A stretch of 15,037 nt of DNA from contig VBQB01000130.1 of the NCBI GenBank assembly GCA_005887855.1, forward strand, positions 1 to 15,037. Reading direction: 5' to 3'. Positions 1 to 6,050 of the stretch are shown one piece after another (position 1 is the first letter of the stretch; each line of letters starts with the position of its first letter). This stretch comes from Verrucomicrobiota bacterium (GTDB taxonomy: Bacteria; Verrucomicrobiota; Verrucomicrobiae; Chthoniobacterales; UBA10450). The translations under genes were made by a program, and so were the position numbers. The notes under the pieces are model-generated. The model searched no databases. It was not told the DNA's origin and worked only from the letters and a program-made list of their open reading frames with translations.

Positions 1-560
1 AGCCGAAGGGTCCGGAAATCGTAATGGGTGGGCAGTTGCAAACCTTCCACGCGTCCACCCACGTACCAGCCATGTCCCCTGTTCAGAAGATAATCGACAC
101 CGGGATGCACTGTGCTGGCGCTTCCCAGAACAGCTTGCGCTTCGGCCTTGCGATCAGGCTGCCAGACATCCTCCACATACAATACCGCGAGCATCACGCC
201 CTCGGAATCCCGCAGCGCGACCTTGCTGCTCCCAGGTTTGAGCGATTTCGCAAACGCCTCCGGCACATCGAGCGTAATCGGGATCGGCCAAACAAGGTCG
301 TTGCTCAATTTCATCTCATGGCAGACGTGCTCGTAATCGTCGCGATTCATGAAACCGCGCAGCGGTGAGAACCCGCCGCTCAGCAGAAGCTCGAGATCGC
401 GAATCTGCCGACTGGTCAGGTCCCAGGAGGGAAAATCTCTGGAGCGCGCTTTGAGTTCGGCGGCGTTTTCCGGGTCGAGCTTAAGGTCGACCAGTTCGCC
501 GCCGTGCGGGGCGATAAGGTGGCCGTGTGATTGTGTATCCTCTATATTGTCTATATTCAT
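1..560 (-). CDS. sat: ATP sulfurylase (sulfate adenylyltransferase), N-terminal part, truncated by window edge
   Basis: This is the N-terminal 186 residues of a sulfate adenylyltransferase, the enzyme that forms adenosine 5'-phosphosulfate from ATP and sulfate in cytoplasmic sulfate assimilation. The reading frame is open from an ATG at 560 to the window edge, and an in-frame TAG lies just upstream, so the start is well fixed. Recognisable family stretches are LIAPHGGELVDL (residues 15-26), the PUA-like domain core LLSGGFSPLRGFM (59-71), a WPIPITLDV stretch (91-99) and HPGVDYLL followed by YVGGRVEG (152-173). The catalytic QxRNP and nucleotide-binding motifs would lie further left and cannot be checked. 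Some bacteria carry a fused C-terminal APS kinase; whether this one does is outside the window. It is divergent from nuoB with about 100 bases between them. No clear Shine-Dalgarno sequence precedes the ATG. Confidence 0.93.
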   Translation of the reverse strand, partial: MNIDNIEDTQSHGHLIAPHGGELVDLKLDPENAAELKARSRDFPSWDLTSRQIRDLELLLSGGFSPLRGFMNRDDYEHVCHEMKLSNDLVWPIPITLDVPEAFAKSLKPGSSKVALRDSEGVMLAVLYVEDVWQPDRKAEAQAVLGSASTVHPGVDYLLNRGHGWYVGGRVEGLQLPTHYDFRTLR

Positions 561-664
561 GATGAAGAGCGCTTCTATACTATTGAGAGGCTATTGCCGC
601 AACGGCGGCCTTTGGCGAAGGCGGATCGATCTTGCGCGCGTGTGCCGTCGTTCTAACGTTACTT
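561..664. promoter_or_regulatory. Divergent sat/nuoB intergenic region with candidate overlapping promoters
   Basis: This short region separates the divergent starts of sat and nuoB. On the minus strand, TTGCGG (597-602) and TATAGA (574-579) are spaced by exactly 17 bases, a plausible sigma-70 promoter that would give sat a very short leader. On the plus strand, TATACT (576-581) is a good -10 match for nuoB but has no convincing -35. The two -10 candidates overlap on opposite strands. These are visual matches only, and sigma-70 consensus may not apply well in this phylum. Confidence 0.25.
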
Positions 665-1201
665 ATGCCCGAAACACACGCTACCGCTTACGATTCGAAA
701 ATCGAAGGCAATGTGATTTTTACGCGTTTTGATGCCGCCCTTAACTGGGTGCGGAAAAACTCGCTTTGGCCGATGCCGATGGGCCTGGCCTGTTGCGCAA
801 TCGAGTTGATGGCCACGGCTGCGTCGCGCTTCGACATCGCGCGCTTCGGCGCAGAGGTAATGCGTTTCTCGCCACGACAATGCGATGTGATGATTGTTGC
901 CGGGACTGTCACCTACAAAATGGCGTTGGCGGTAAAAAGAATTTACGAACAGATGCCGGAGCCGAAATGGGTGATTGCCATGGGCGCATGCGCGTCGACC
1001 GGCGGCATGTACCGCTCCTACGCCGTCCTTCAGGGGATCGATCAGCTTTTGCCTGTTGATGTTTACATCTCCGGTTGCCCGCCGCGTCCGGAAGCGTTGC
1101 TTGCCGGCTTGATGAAATTGCAGGAGAAAATTTCTCGCGAACGTTCGTTCAGGAACCAGAAACCTGAGCTGGTCGAAAAATTCGAGGGCGCGTTCTCATG
1201 A
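665..1201 (+). CDS. nuoB: NADH-quinone oxidoreductase subunit B (complex I, N2 cluster subunit)
   Basis: This is the PSST/NuoB subunit of respiratory complex I, a peripheral-arm protein that carries the terminal [4Fe-4S] cluster N2 and passes electrons to quinone. All four expected cluster cysteines are present: the tandem pair in LACCAIELM (43-44), GACASTGG (109) and [11 protein letters not shown] (138). The product is 178 residues, normal for the family. I chose the ATG at 665, giving [12 protein letters not shown]. The frame stays open upstream to a TTG at 632, preceded by an AGGCGGA-like purine stretch, which would add 11 residues; that longer form is possible but does not look like family N-termini I know. 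nuoC follows after 95 bases. No nuoA lies upstream; the neighbour there is sat on the other strand. Confidence 0.95.
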   Translation: MPETHATAYDSKIEGNVIFTRFDAALNWVRKNSLWPMPMGLACCAIELMATAASRFDIARFGAEVMRFSPRQCDVMIVAGTVTYKMALAVKRIYEQMPEPKWVIAMGACASTGGMYRSYAVLQGIDQLLPVDVYISGCPPRPEALLAGLMKLQEKISRERSFRNQKPELVEKFEGAFS

Positions 1202-1210
1202 CCTCGAGAC

Positions 1211-1286
1211 ACAGGCTTCCAGCCTGTACGGCAAACCGGCATCTTGCCTGTTTCCTTCTGAATGGACTAGGCTTGTCGCCAGCCTA
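1211..1286. repeat. Cluster of three small palindromic units between nuoB and nuoC
   Basis: Three successive inverted repeats fill the nuoB-nuoC gap. Unit 1 is a perfect 7-bp stem with a 3-base loop, ACAGGCT-TCC-AGCCTGT (1211-1227). Unit 2 is GGCAA (1230-1234) paired with TTGCC (1244-1248), and it carries a GGCATCTTGCCTGT segment that looks like a diverged form of unit 1. Unit 3 is TAGGCT (1268-1273) paired with AGCCTA (1281-1286) around a 7-base loop. All share an AGGCT/AGCCT or GGCA/TGCC core, so they look like diverged copies of one palindromic module. None is followed by a T tract, so they are not classical terminators. They end 10 bases before the nuoC start codon. Confidence 0.7.
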
Positions 1287-1296
1287 ATCTGATCCC

Positions 1297-1872
1297 ATGA
1301 CGACGGAAGAATTACTCGCTTCGCCCGAGAAGTCATTCGGCGAGAAGATTCGGGACAAGACCGAATTTCGTGGCGAAACAACTTACACGATCGTGGCCAG
1401 CGATTTGCGTGAAATCGCAAAATTCTGCCGCGACGAACTTTCGTTCGATTATTTGATCGACATTACGAGCATCGACAATTTCGGCCAGGAGCCGCGTTTC
1501 GAAATTGTTTATGAGCTGTATTCAATGCCGCTCGCTGCGCATTTGCGCTTGAAACTGCGCATCTCGGAAGATCCTGGCAGGGTTGATACCGTTTCCGATA
1601 TTTGGCCAACGGCGAATTGGCACGAGCGCGAGATTTACGACATGATGGGGATCAAATTTCACGGCCATCCCGATCTCCGCCGCATTCTGATGTGGGACGG
1701 CTATCCGTTCTTTCCCTTGCGGAAAGAATTTCCGCTCGAAGGATTGCCGAGCGAAATGCCCGATGTCGCATTCACGAAGGCCACACCGATGGAAGGCGGT
1801 CCGTTCGTCACCAGGCCAAGTACCGCGACCGCAAAAGATCGAGAACCGCGCGCCCATCCGCCAGAATTGTGA
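1297..1872 (+). CDS. nuoC: NADH-quinone oxidoreductase subunit C (30 kDa subunit)
   Basis: This is the NuoC/30 kDa subunit of complex I, a peripheral-arm protein that sits beside NuoD and NuoB near the quinone site. The family signature is clear: WHEREIYDMMGIKFHGHPDL (108-127) followed by RRIL and the PLRKEFPLEG stretch (140-149). The N-terminal half (about 25-105) matches the alpha/beta fold with LIDITSID (53-60). At 191 residues it is a stand-alone NuoC, not the NuoCD fusion of enterobacteria. The tail after about residue 165 is low in structure and ends in REPRAHPPEL. The ATG at 1297 has no visible Shine-Dalgarno sequence and sits just after the palindrome cluster. The next gene to the right is convergent, so nuoD does not follow here. 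Confidence 0.95.
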   Translation: MTTEELLASPEKSFGEKIRDKTEFRGETTYTIVASDLREIAKFCRDELSFDYLIDITSIDNFGQEPRFEIVYELYSMPLAAHLRLKLRISEDPGRVDTVSDIWPTANWHEREIYDMMGIKFHGHPDLRRILMWDGYPFFPLRKEFPLEGLPSEMPDVAFTKATPMEGGPFVTRPSTATAKDREPRAHPPEL

Positions 1873-1915
1873 ACTGGGTTGGGCAAGACTCGGTCGAGCC
1901 GTGCTTCGCGAGTTT

Positions 1916-1930
1916 CGCCAGTCCCTGGCG
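1916..1930. terminator. Possible weak bidirectional terminator hairpin between convergent nuoC and pgpH
   Basis: A perfect 6-bp GC-rich stem with a 3-base loop (CGCCAG-TCC-CTGGCG) lies in the 73-base gap between the ends of nuoC and the convergent pgpH-like gene. Its position fits a shared terminator. Neither strand has an immediate U tract; TTTT comes 14 bases later on the plus strand and partly inside the neighbouring stop codon. It is therefore a weak candidate. Confidence 0.25.
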
Positions 1931-1945
1931 GCAGCCACCTATCTT

Positions 1946-3586
1946 TTAGGCAGCCGAGACCGGCGGGGCAGTGTCGGGTTTTCGCGTTGCTGCCATCACA
2001 TCTGGACGCAAGGTTTCTTCTCGCGGCCCGGGCATCTTCTGTCCGTGTTTCGGGTAGGCAATTCGACTGTGCAGCATCATCATCAGAGTGAACCGGAAGC
2101 GCTCCGCGATGATTTTCAGTTCACCGAGCGTTAGATCGCAGTCGTCCAATTGTCGGTCGGTGATGCGCTCTTCGATAAGCTCATTCACGAGCGATTCAAT
2201 TTTCTGCGGCGTTGGTTTCTCCAGGCTGCGCGAGGCGCTCTCGACCGTATCGGCGAGGCTAACGATGGCGCTTTCTTTCGACTGCGGTTTGGGTCCGCTA
2301 TAGCGAAAACTCTCCTGGCGCACATCTGGAATGTCATCCTCGCGCAGCTTCATAATTTTACCGCCCGCGCGCGCGTCCTCGTGTTGCTGAAGCGCGCGTT
2401 GATAAAAGTAACGCACGAGTGAAGTGCCGTGATGCTGCTGAATGATGTCGATGATACGCTGATTGAGCTTGTGCTTGAGGGCTAAATCAACACCTTCTTT
2501 GACATGCGCGATGATGATTAACGCGCTCATCGTTGGGGCGAGATCATCGTGCGGGTTGCGCTCGAAACTCATGTTTTCGGTGAAGTATTCCGGCTTCACC
2601 AATTTACCGACGTCATGAAAATAAGAGCAGACGCGGCAAAGCGTCGCGTTTGCGCCGATGGCTTCCGCGGCTGATTCGGCGAGATTGGCCACGACCAAAC
2701 TGTGATGATAAGTGCCCGGCGCCTCGATTGTCATCCGGCGCAACAAGGGATGATTAAGGTCCGACGCTTCCAGCCAGGAAATATCCGTCGTGATCTGAAA
2801 CAGATGTTCGAGGATCGGCAACGCACCGCCAACCAGAGTAGCAGTCAAGATTCCGTTGCCGACAGCCAGCGCGCTTTGCAGTCCGATCATCCCCCAATCG
2901 TTGGCGACCGAGCCAAACAGATTAATCGGTCCAATCAAGCCAAACGTGAGCGACAACAACCAAATGGCGAGGCCAACCCCAAGGCCCGCGCGGATCAATC
3001 TACTGCGCCGTCGTACCTGTAATGTGAGAGAAACTGCGGTGAACCCGCTGATCAAACTGGTTACGAGAAGGGGGGCGTCGATTGGGCCAAACAGGACGCT
3101 ACTCCAAAGGCTCACAAAAAAAGCGGCGAAAAGCCCGTGCTGACGTCCCAACAAGACGCTCAACACAAGAGGGGCGAAGGCATAGGGCGTGATCAGCCCG
3201 GCCATTTCTGGTTTCAAAAATCGATAATTGCCGCTGTTGCAAATCACCAGCAACAGTTTCGTGACTGCGAGTTGCACGAGAATTATTCCAAAGACGAGAA
3301 GGATCCGCGAGCTTCGCGAAAAGCTTTTTGGCTGATTGATCCAGAGTTGCGTTATTGCCGTCGCCAAGACCAGAAGCGCAATGACAAAATTCTTGGTCGG
3401 TTCCGGCTGTTGCCCGCTAAAAACAAGAAAAGCCAACCAGCCAGCGAACGCTGCAAAGATCACCAGCTTCGCATACGGGGCGTACTCGAGGTTCCGCCCG
3501 AATTCACTCCGCGTCCGGCGGCGGCGAGTTTTCCGTGAAGCCAAGCCGCGCTTAATGAGTCGTCCGCGTTTAAAAGAATCGAACAT
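1946..3586 (-). CDS. pgpH: 7TM-HD membrane phosphohydrolase, PgpH-like (probable c-di-AMP phosphodiesterase)
   Basis: This is a polytopic membrane protein with a C-terminal cytoplasmic HD domain, matching the PgpH/YqfF family that hydrolyses cyclic di-AMP to pApA in Firmicutes. About seven to eight hydrophobic segments run from residue 39 to 255. The HD domain follows at about 285-505 with the expected metal ligands: YHHS (H295), YFHDVGK (H324, D325), AHV (H361), QHHGTS (H385, H386) and LADT (D446). The N-terminus has an RKTRRRR cluster that should stay in the cytoplasm. At 546 residues it is clearly shorter than the roughly 700-residue PgpH proteins: only about ten residues separate the first two membrane segments, so the usual extracellular 7TMR-HDED domain is missing. 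The gene starts 8 bases after the phoH stop codon, so the two are probably cotranscribed; this phoH-pgpH pairing is known in other bacteria, often followed by ybeY, which is absent here. The substrate is inferred, not shown. Confidence 0.9.
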   Translation of the reverse strand: MFDSFKRGRLIKRGLASRKTRRRRTRSEFGRNLEYAPYAKLVIFAAFAGWLAFLVFSGQQPEPTKNFVIALLVLATAITQLWINQPKSFSRSSRILLVFGIILVQLAVTKLLLVICNSGNYRFLKPEMAGLITPYAFAPLVLSVLLGRQHGLFAAFFVSLWSSVLFGPIDAPLLVTSLISGFTAVSLTLQVRRRSRLIRAGLGVGLAIWLLSLTFGLIGPINLFGSVANDWGMIGLQSALAVGNGILTATLVGGALPILEHLFQITTDISWLEASDLNHPLLRRMTIEAPGTYHHSLVVANLAESAAEAIGANATLCRVCSYFHDVGKLVKPEYFTENMSFERNPHDDLAPTMSALIIIAHVKEGVDLALKHKLNQRIIDIIQQHHGTSLVRYFYQRALQQHEDARAGGKIMKLREDDIPDVRQESFRYSGPKPQSKESAIVSLADTVESASRSLEKPTPQKIESLVNELIEERITDRQLDDCDLTLGELKIIAERFRFTLMMMLHSRIAYPKHGQKMPGPREETLRPDVMAATRKPDTAPPVSAA

Positions 3587-3594
3587 ATCGATCT

Positions 3595-4569
3595 TTATTT
3601 CCGTGAAGCAGGCGCGGGTGAACGATGCTGCTGATAGGCATTGATGATAGCCCGGACAAGCTCGTGTCGAACAACATCGCGCTCAGTAAAATAGACGGTT
3701 GCGATTCCCGGAACATTTTTCAGCGCCTGCAGCGCTTCCACAACCCCCGAACGCTTGTTCACAGGTAGATCGACTTGCGTTACGTCGCCGGTGATTACGC
3801 ATTTGGAATTCAGCCCGATTCGCGTCAGCAACATGAACATCTGTTCGGTCGTCGTGTTCTGAGCTTCGTCGAGGATAACGAACGCGTTGCTTAGGGTGCG
3901 CCCTCGCATGTAGGCAAGCGGCGCGACCTCGATTGTCTGTCGCGCCAGAGCTCGTTCCAGTTCCTCTGCGTCCAACATGTCGCGCAGGGCATCGTAAAGT
4001 GGACGGAGATATGGCGTTATCTTTTCCTGCAAGTCGCCCGGCAGAAATCCCAGCGCTTCGCCGGCTTCCACGGCTGGCCTCGTCAAAATGATTCGCGCAA
4101 CTTGCTCTTTTTTTAGCGCCGCCACGGCCATCGCCACCGCGAGATAAGTCTTGCCCGTTCCGGCTGGCCCAATTCCAAAAACGACATCGTGATCTTGAAT
4201 GGCTTCAACATAATTGCGCTGACCCGAGCTGCGCGCGACAATCGGCGGCTTGCGAGCCGATGTTGTGATCTTCGCAGAAACGACTTCACTGAGATTCTCT
4301 TCGCGCGCTTCTGTCACCGAATTCAGAGCGTAATTGAATTCGTGTTTTTGAATATCCACCCCTTTTTGTCGGACTTTCTCAAGTTGATCAAAGACGTGCT
4401 GCGCCTTTTCGATCCTGCCCGGTTCGCCTTCGAGTTTCACCCAGCCTTCACGAGTCGTCACCTTCACGCCGAGAGAATCCTCGAGAATTTTCAAGAGCTT
4501 GAGATCGTTGGCGTAGAGCGATTGCAAAGCGCGCGGACTCTCAAACTGCAATGTGCGCGTTTCAGTCAT
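3595..4569 (-). CDS. phoH: PhoH-family ATPase
   Basis: This is a PhoH-like P-loop protein of the PhoH/YbeZ type, cytoplasmic and RNA-associated, with ATPase or helicase-like activity. With the ATG at 4569 it has 324 residues, typical for the family. An N-terminal KH-like region (about 1-75) is followed by the P-loop core: Walker A GPAGTGKT (134-141), the LTRPAVEAGEALGFLPGDL stretch characteristic of PhoH (162-180), Walker B VILDEAQN (231-238) and the TGDVTQVDLP motif (260-269). A longer frame begins at a TTG at 4617, but its 16 extra residues are simply the translated palindromic repeat upstream, so I rejected it. No Shine-Dalgarno sequence is evident. The gene lies third in a probable four-gene minus-strand operon. 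Confidence 0.95.
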   Translation of the reverse strand: MTETRTLQFESPRALQSLYANDLKLLKILEDSLGVKVTTREGWVKLEGEPGRIEKAQHVFDQLEKVRQKGVDIQKHEFNYALNSVTEAREENLSEVVSAKITTSARKPPIVARSSGQRNYVEAIQDHDVVFGIGPAGTGKTYLAVAMAVAALKKEQVARIILTRPAVEAGEALGFLPGDLQEKITPYLRPLYDALRDMLDAEELERALARQTIEVAPLAYMRGRTLSNAFVILDEAQNTTTEQMFMLLTRIGLNSKCVITGDVTQVDLPVNKRSGVVEALQALKNVPGIATVYFTERDVVRHELVRAIINAYQQHRSPAPASRK

Positions 4570-4574
4570 AGGAT

Positions 4575-4608
4575 CAAGGAAGGGCGATTTGGAAATCGCC
4601 CCTCGTTG
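4575..4608. repeat. Palindromic repeat copy 1, upstream of phoH
   Basis: A perfect 9-bp inverted repeat with a 2-base loop (GGGCGATTT-GG-AAATCGCCC, 4582-4601) sits in the 63-base gap before phoH, flanked by CAAGGA on the left and CGTTG on the right. Read on the minus strand, 24 bases (4598 down to 4575) match 11471-11494 at 22 positions; the two differences are the loop bases, CC against GG. In the phoH transcript the hairpin would end 12 bases before the start codon. Confidence 0.85.
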
Positions 4609-4632
4609 TTTTTGCAAGATCGACCTCTACGC

Positions 4633-5082
4633 TTATCGGAAACCATAGACCAGCGCCCAATGGGTGCGTTCTTCTGGCGATTCCTCGATGTTCACTATGA
4701 TAAAGTAGCTACCCGTTGTGTTAGGAATAACGTGTGCTGCCGCGAAGTGACCTTTCTCCCAGCTGTCTGGCTGTTCGGCAAGCTTTCCATCGGAATCATA
4801 AATGTGCACCGAAATCTTTGCGCGTTCGACCTCCGTGCCCAGCCAGAACCAGTATTCGTTGCCTTTAAATAATTGCTGCCGCACCGCTTTTTTGTCGCCG
4901 GCGCCCAGATCCCCGCCCCAGTAATCTTCCCGCACTTGAAAGCCTTCTTTCACGTACGGTTCCGCGGCCTGCAGAGCGAATGACTGCGCGTCGTCGACCG
5001 AAGCGAGACCCGCAGGCCGCAACACGACCAGGAGTGCGAGCCAACAGCTTCCGCGCAAGAGAGCTTTCACCGACGCGTTCAT
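4633..5082 (-). CDS. Exported protein of unknown function
   Basis: I do not recognise this 149-residue protein. It begins with a likely signal peptide: a basic start (MNASVKALLRG), a hydrophobic core (about residues 12-23) and a probable cleavage after the small residues of GLAS, so it should be exported. The mature part looks like a compact beta-rich domain with several aromatic residues, including DYWGGDLG, GNEYWFWLG, KISVHIYDSDG and GSYFIIVNI, and ends in ALVYGFR with no transmembrane segment. This pattern would suit a small beta-sandwich, but that is speculation. The gene starts 9 bases after the upstream exported-protein gene and ends 63 bases before phoH, so it is probably cotranscribed with both. 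I chose the ATG at 5082; a TTG one codon earlier is also in frame. Confidence 0.82.
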   Translation of the reverse strand: MNASVKALLRGSCWLALLVVLRPAGLASVDDAQSFALQAAEPYVKEGFQVREDYWGGDLGAGDKKAVRQQLFKGNEYWFWLGTEVERAKISVHIYDSDGKLAEQPDSWEKGHFAAAHVIPNTTGSYFIIVNIEESPEERTHWALVYGFR

Positions 5083-5091
5083 CAAAAGGTT

Positions 5092-5892
5092 TTAATCCCT
5101 GGTTACGATGCCGTCGCCGAGCCGTGTCGTAATCTCATTGATTTTTTTTACCGCTTCCGGTGGGATGCGCGCGTTGCCCACGTCGATCAAAGGTTTGACT
5201 TTAACAAGGCCGACCTCAATTTCGTGGATGATGGGCACGTTAAACTCCGGCATCGCCTGCAGCCTCGTCTGAAAGTAAGAAAGCAGATCCGGCTGATGCA
5301 GCAGTTCGGCGCCGTCGACGGAAAAACGTTTCGTCACCACTGATGTCAGCACTTCGGTGCCGCGCAGCCATCCGCCCAAACTAACAAGCTGCGACAGTTT
5401 TTCATCGTGCACCTCGTTCATTGCCTGTTGCACGCTGTTCTGTGTGCGATCGAGTTCCTGTCGCACGCTGTCCCAATCTCGCTTGTCCGCGGCTTCGATG
5501 ATGGCTTTTGCGTGCGGCGTGATTGAATTGCCCACGCCAATTCCCTTAGACAGCGCCAAAACGCGCTGCCCGATTTCCTTTACCGCTGGTGCATCCTCCG
5601 CTTGCACCGCGATGAAACCATCGGCAATCACTGTCCCCAGTAAAAGCGCGATACGTGGCCGTTCGGTAAAGTTTGTTCCCCTGTCACTTCGGACATGTTC
5701 TTTCCAGTTAACCACGCCTAGTTTGTTCAGTGCGCCAAAAATTTCATTCGGCAAAGGAACGACTACGTCTTCCACCTTTTTCGACAACTGTTTAATATCG
5801 ATATGCTGCGGGACCTGGGCGCCATGCGCGCACAATGTCAGGCTACTCACGGCGATCGCACTCAGTTTCAAATATCTAGTGAACGGAATCAT
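5092..5892 (-). CDS. Exported protein of unknown function, mostly helical
   Basis: I do not recognise a named family for this 266-residue protein. It has a clear signal peptide: RYLK, the hydrophobic run LSAIAVSSLTLCA and a probable cleavage at AHG-AQ near residue 25. The mature protein looks mostly alpha-helical. Notable segments are RPRIALLLGTVIADGFIAVQ (about 79-98), a helical stretch with KRDWDSVRQELDRTQNSVQQAMNE (about 137-160) and LVSLGGWLRGTEVLTSVV (168-185). No catalytic motif, metal-binding pattern or membrane anchor is evident. It is the first gene of the probable minus-strand operon leading to phoH and the pgpH-like gene, and it is divergent from the heptose kinase gene. The ATG at 5892 has no obvious ribosome binding site. 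Confidence 0.85.
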   Translation of the reverse strand: MIPFTRYLKLSAIAVSSLTLCAHGAQVPQHIDIKQLSKKVEDVVVPLPNEIFGALNKLGVVNWKEHVRSDRGTNFTERPRIALLLGTVIADGFIAVQAEDAPAVKEIGQRVLALSKGIGVGNSITPHAKAIIEAADKRDWDSVRQELDRTQNSVQQAMNEVHDEKLSQLVSLGGWLRGTEVLTSVVTKRFSVDGAELLHQPDLLSYFQTRLQAMPEFNVPIIHEIEVGLVKVKPLIDVGNARIPPEAVKKINEITTRLGDGIVTRD

Positions 5893-6050
5893 TGGGAGCT
5901 TCGATTGTTGATTTCGGCGTCGTATTCAGGATTAATGGAGCAAACCTTAAGCAGAACCCCTGCTATATACAAATCACCGGCGTAAAAGATTTTGACTCCA
6001 CTGAATCGAACCAATTCTCCAACCCGGCGGCATGACCGTTTACTTTTTTT
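5893..6050. promoter_or_regulatory. Divergent intergenic region upstream of hldA and the exported-protein operon
   Basis: This 158-base gap must carry promoters for two divergent operons. It is more AT-rich than the flanking genes. Candidate elements are TTGATT (5908-5913) with ATTAAT (5931-5936) at 17-base spacing on the plus strand, and a TATATA-containing stretch near 5964-5969 that could act as a -10 on the minus strand. A run of seven T residues (6044-6050) directly precedes the hldA ATG, where a Shine-Dalgarno sequence would be expected. None of these assignments is strong. Confidence 0.25.

Noticed and set aside
1..368. Plus-strand open frames in the first 730 bases
   Set aside because: They are antisense to the ATP sulfurylase reading frame, which has clear family motifs.
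541..558. Nine-base direct repeat TCTATATTG/TCTATATTC
   Set aside because: It lies in the sat N-terminal codons, repeats only twice and simply encodes Ile-Asp-Asn/Ile-Glu-Asp.
632..664. Upstream TTG start for nuoB
   Set aside because: A purine-rich stretch precedes it, but the added residues do not resemble NuoB N-termini; the ATG at 665 is preferred.
4570..4617. N-terminal extension of PhoH from a TTG start
   Set aside because: The extra 16 codons are the translated palindromic repeat, and the ATG at 4569 gives the usual family N-terminus.
4189..4872. Long plus-strand open frame of 227 codons
   Set aside because: It is antisense to phoH and the exported-protein gene, both of which have strong family or signal-peptide evidence. 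Its translation shows no domain.
5985..6030. Minus-strand GGTTCGATTC resembling a tRNA T-arm
   Set aside because: The flanking bases do not form a T stem, and no anticodon arm or acceptor stem can be folded around it.
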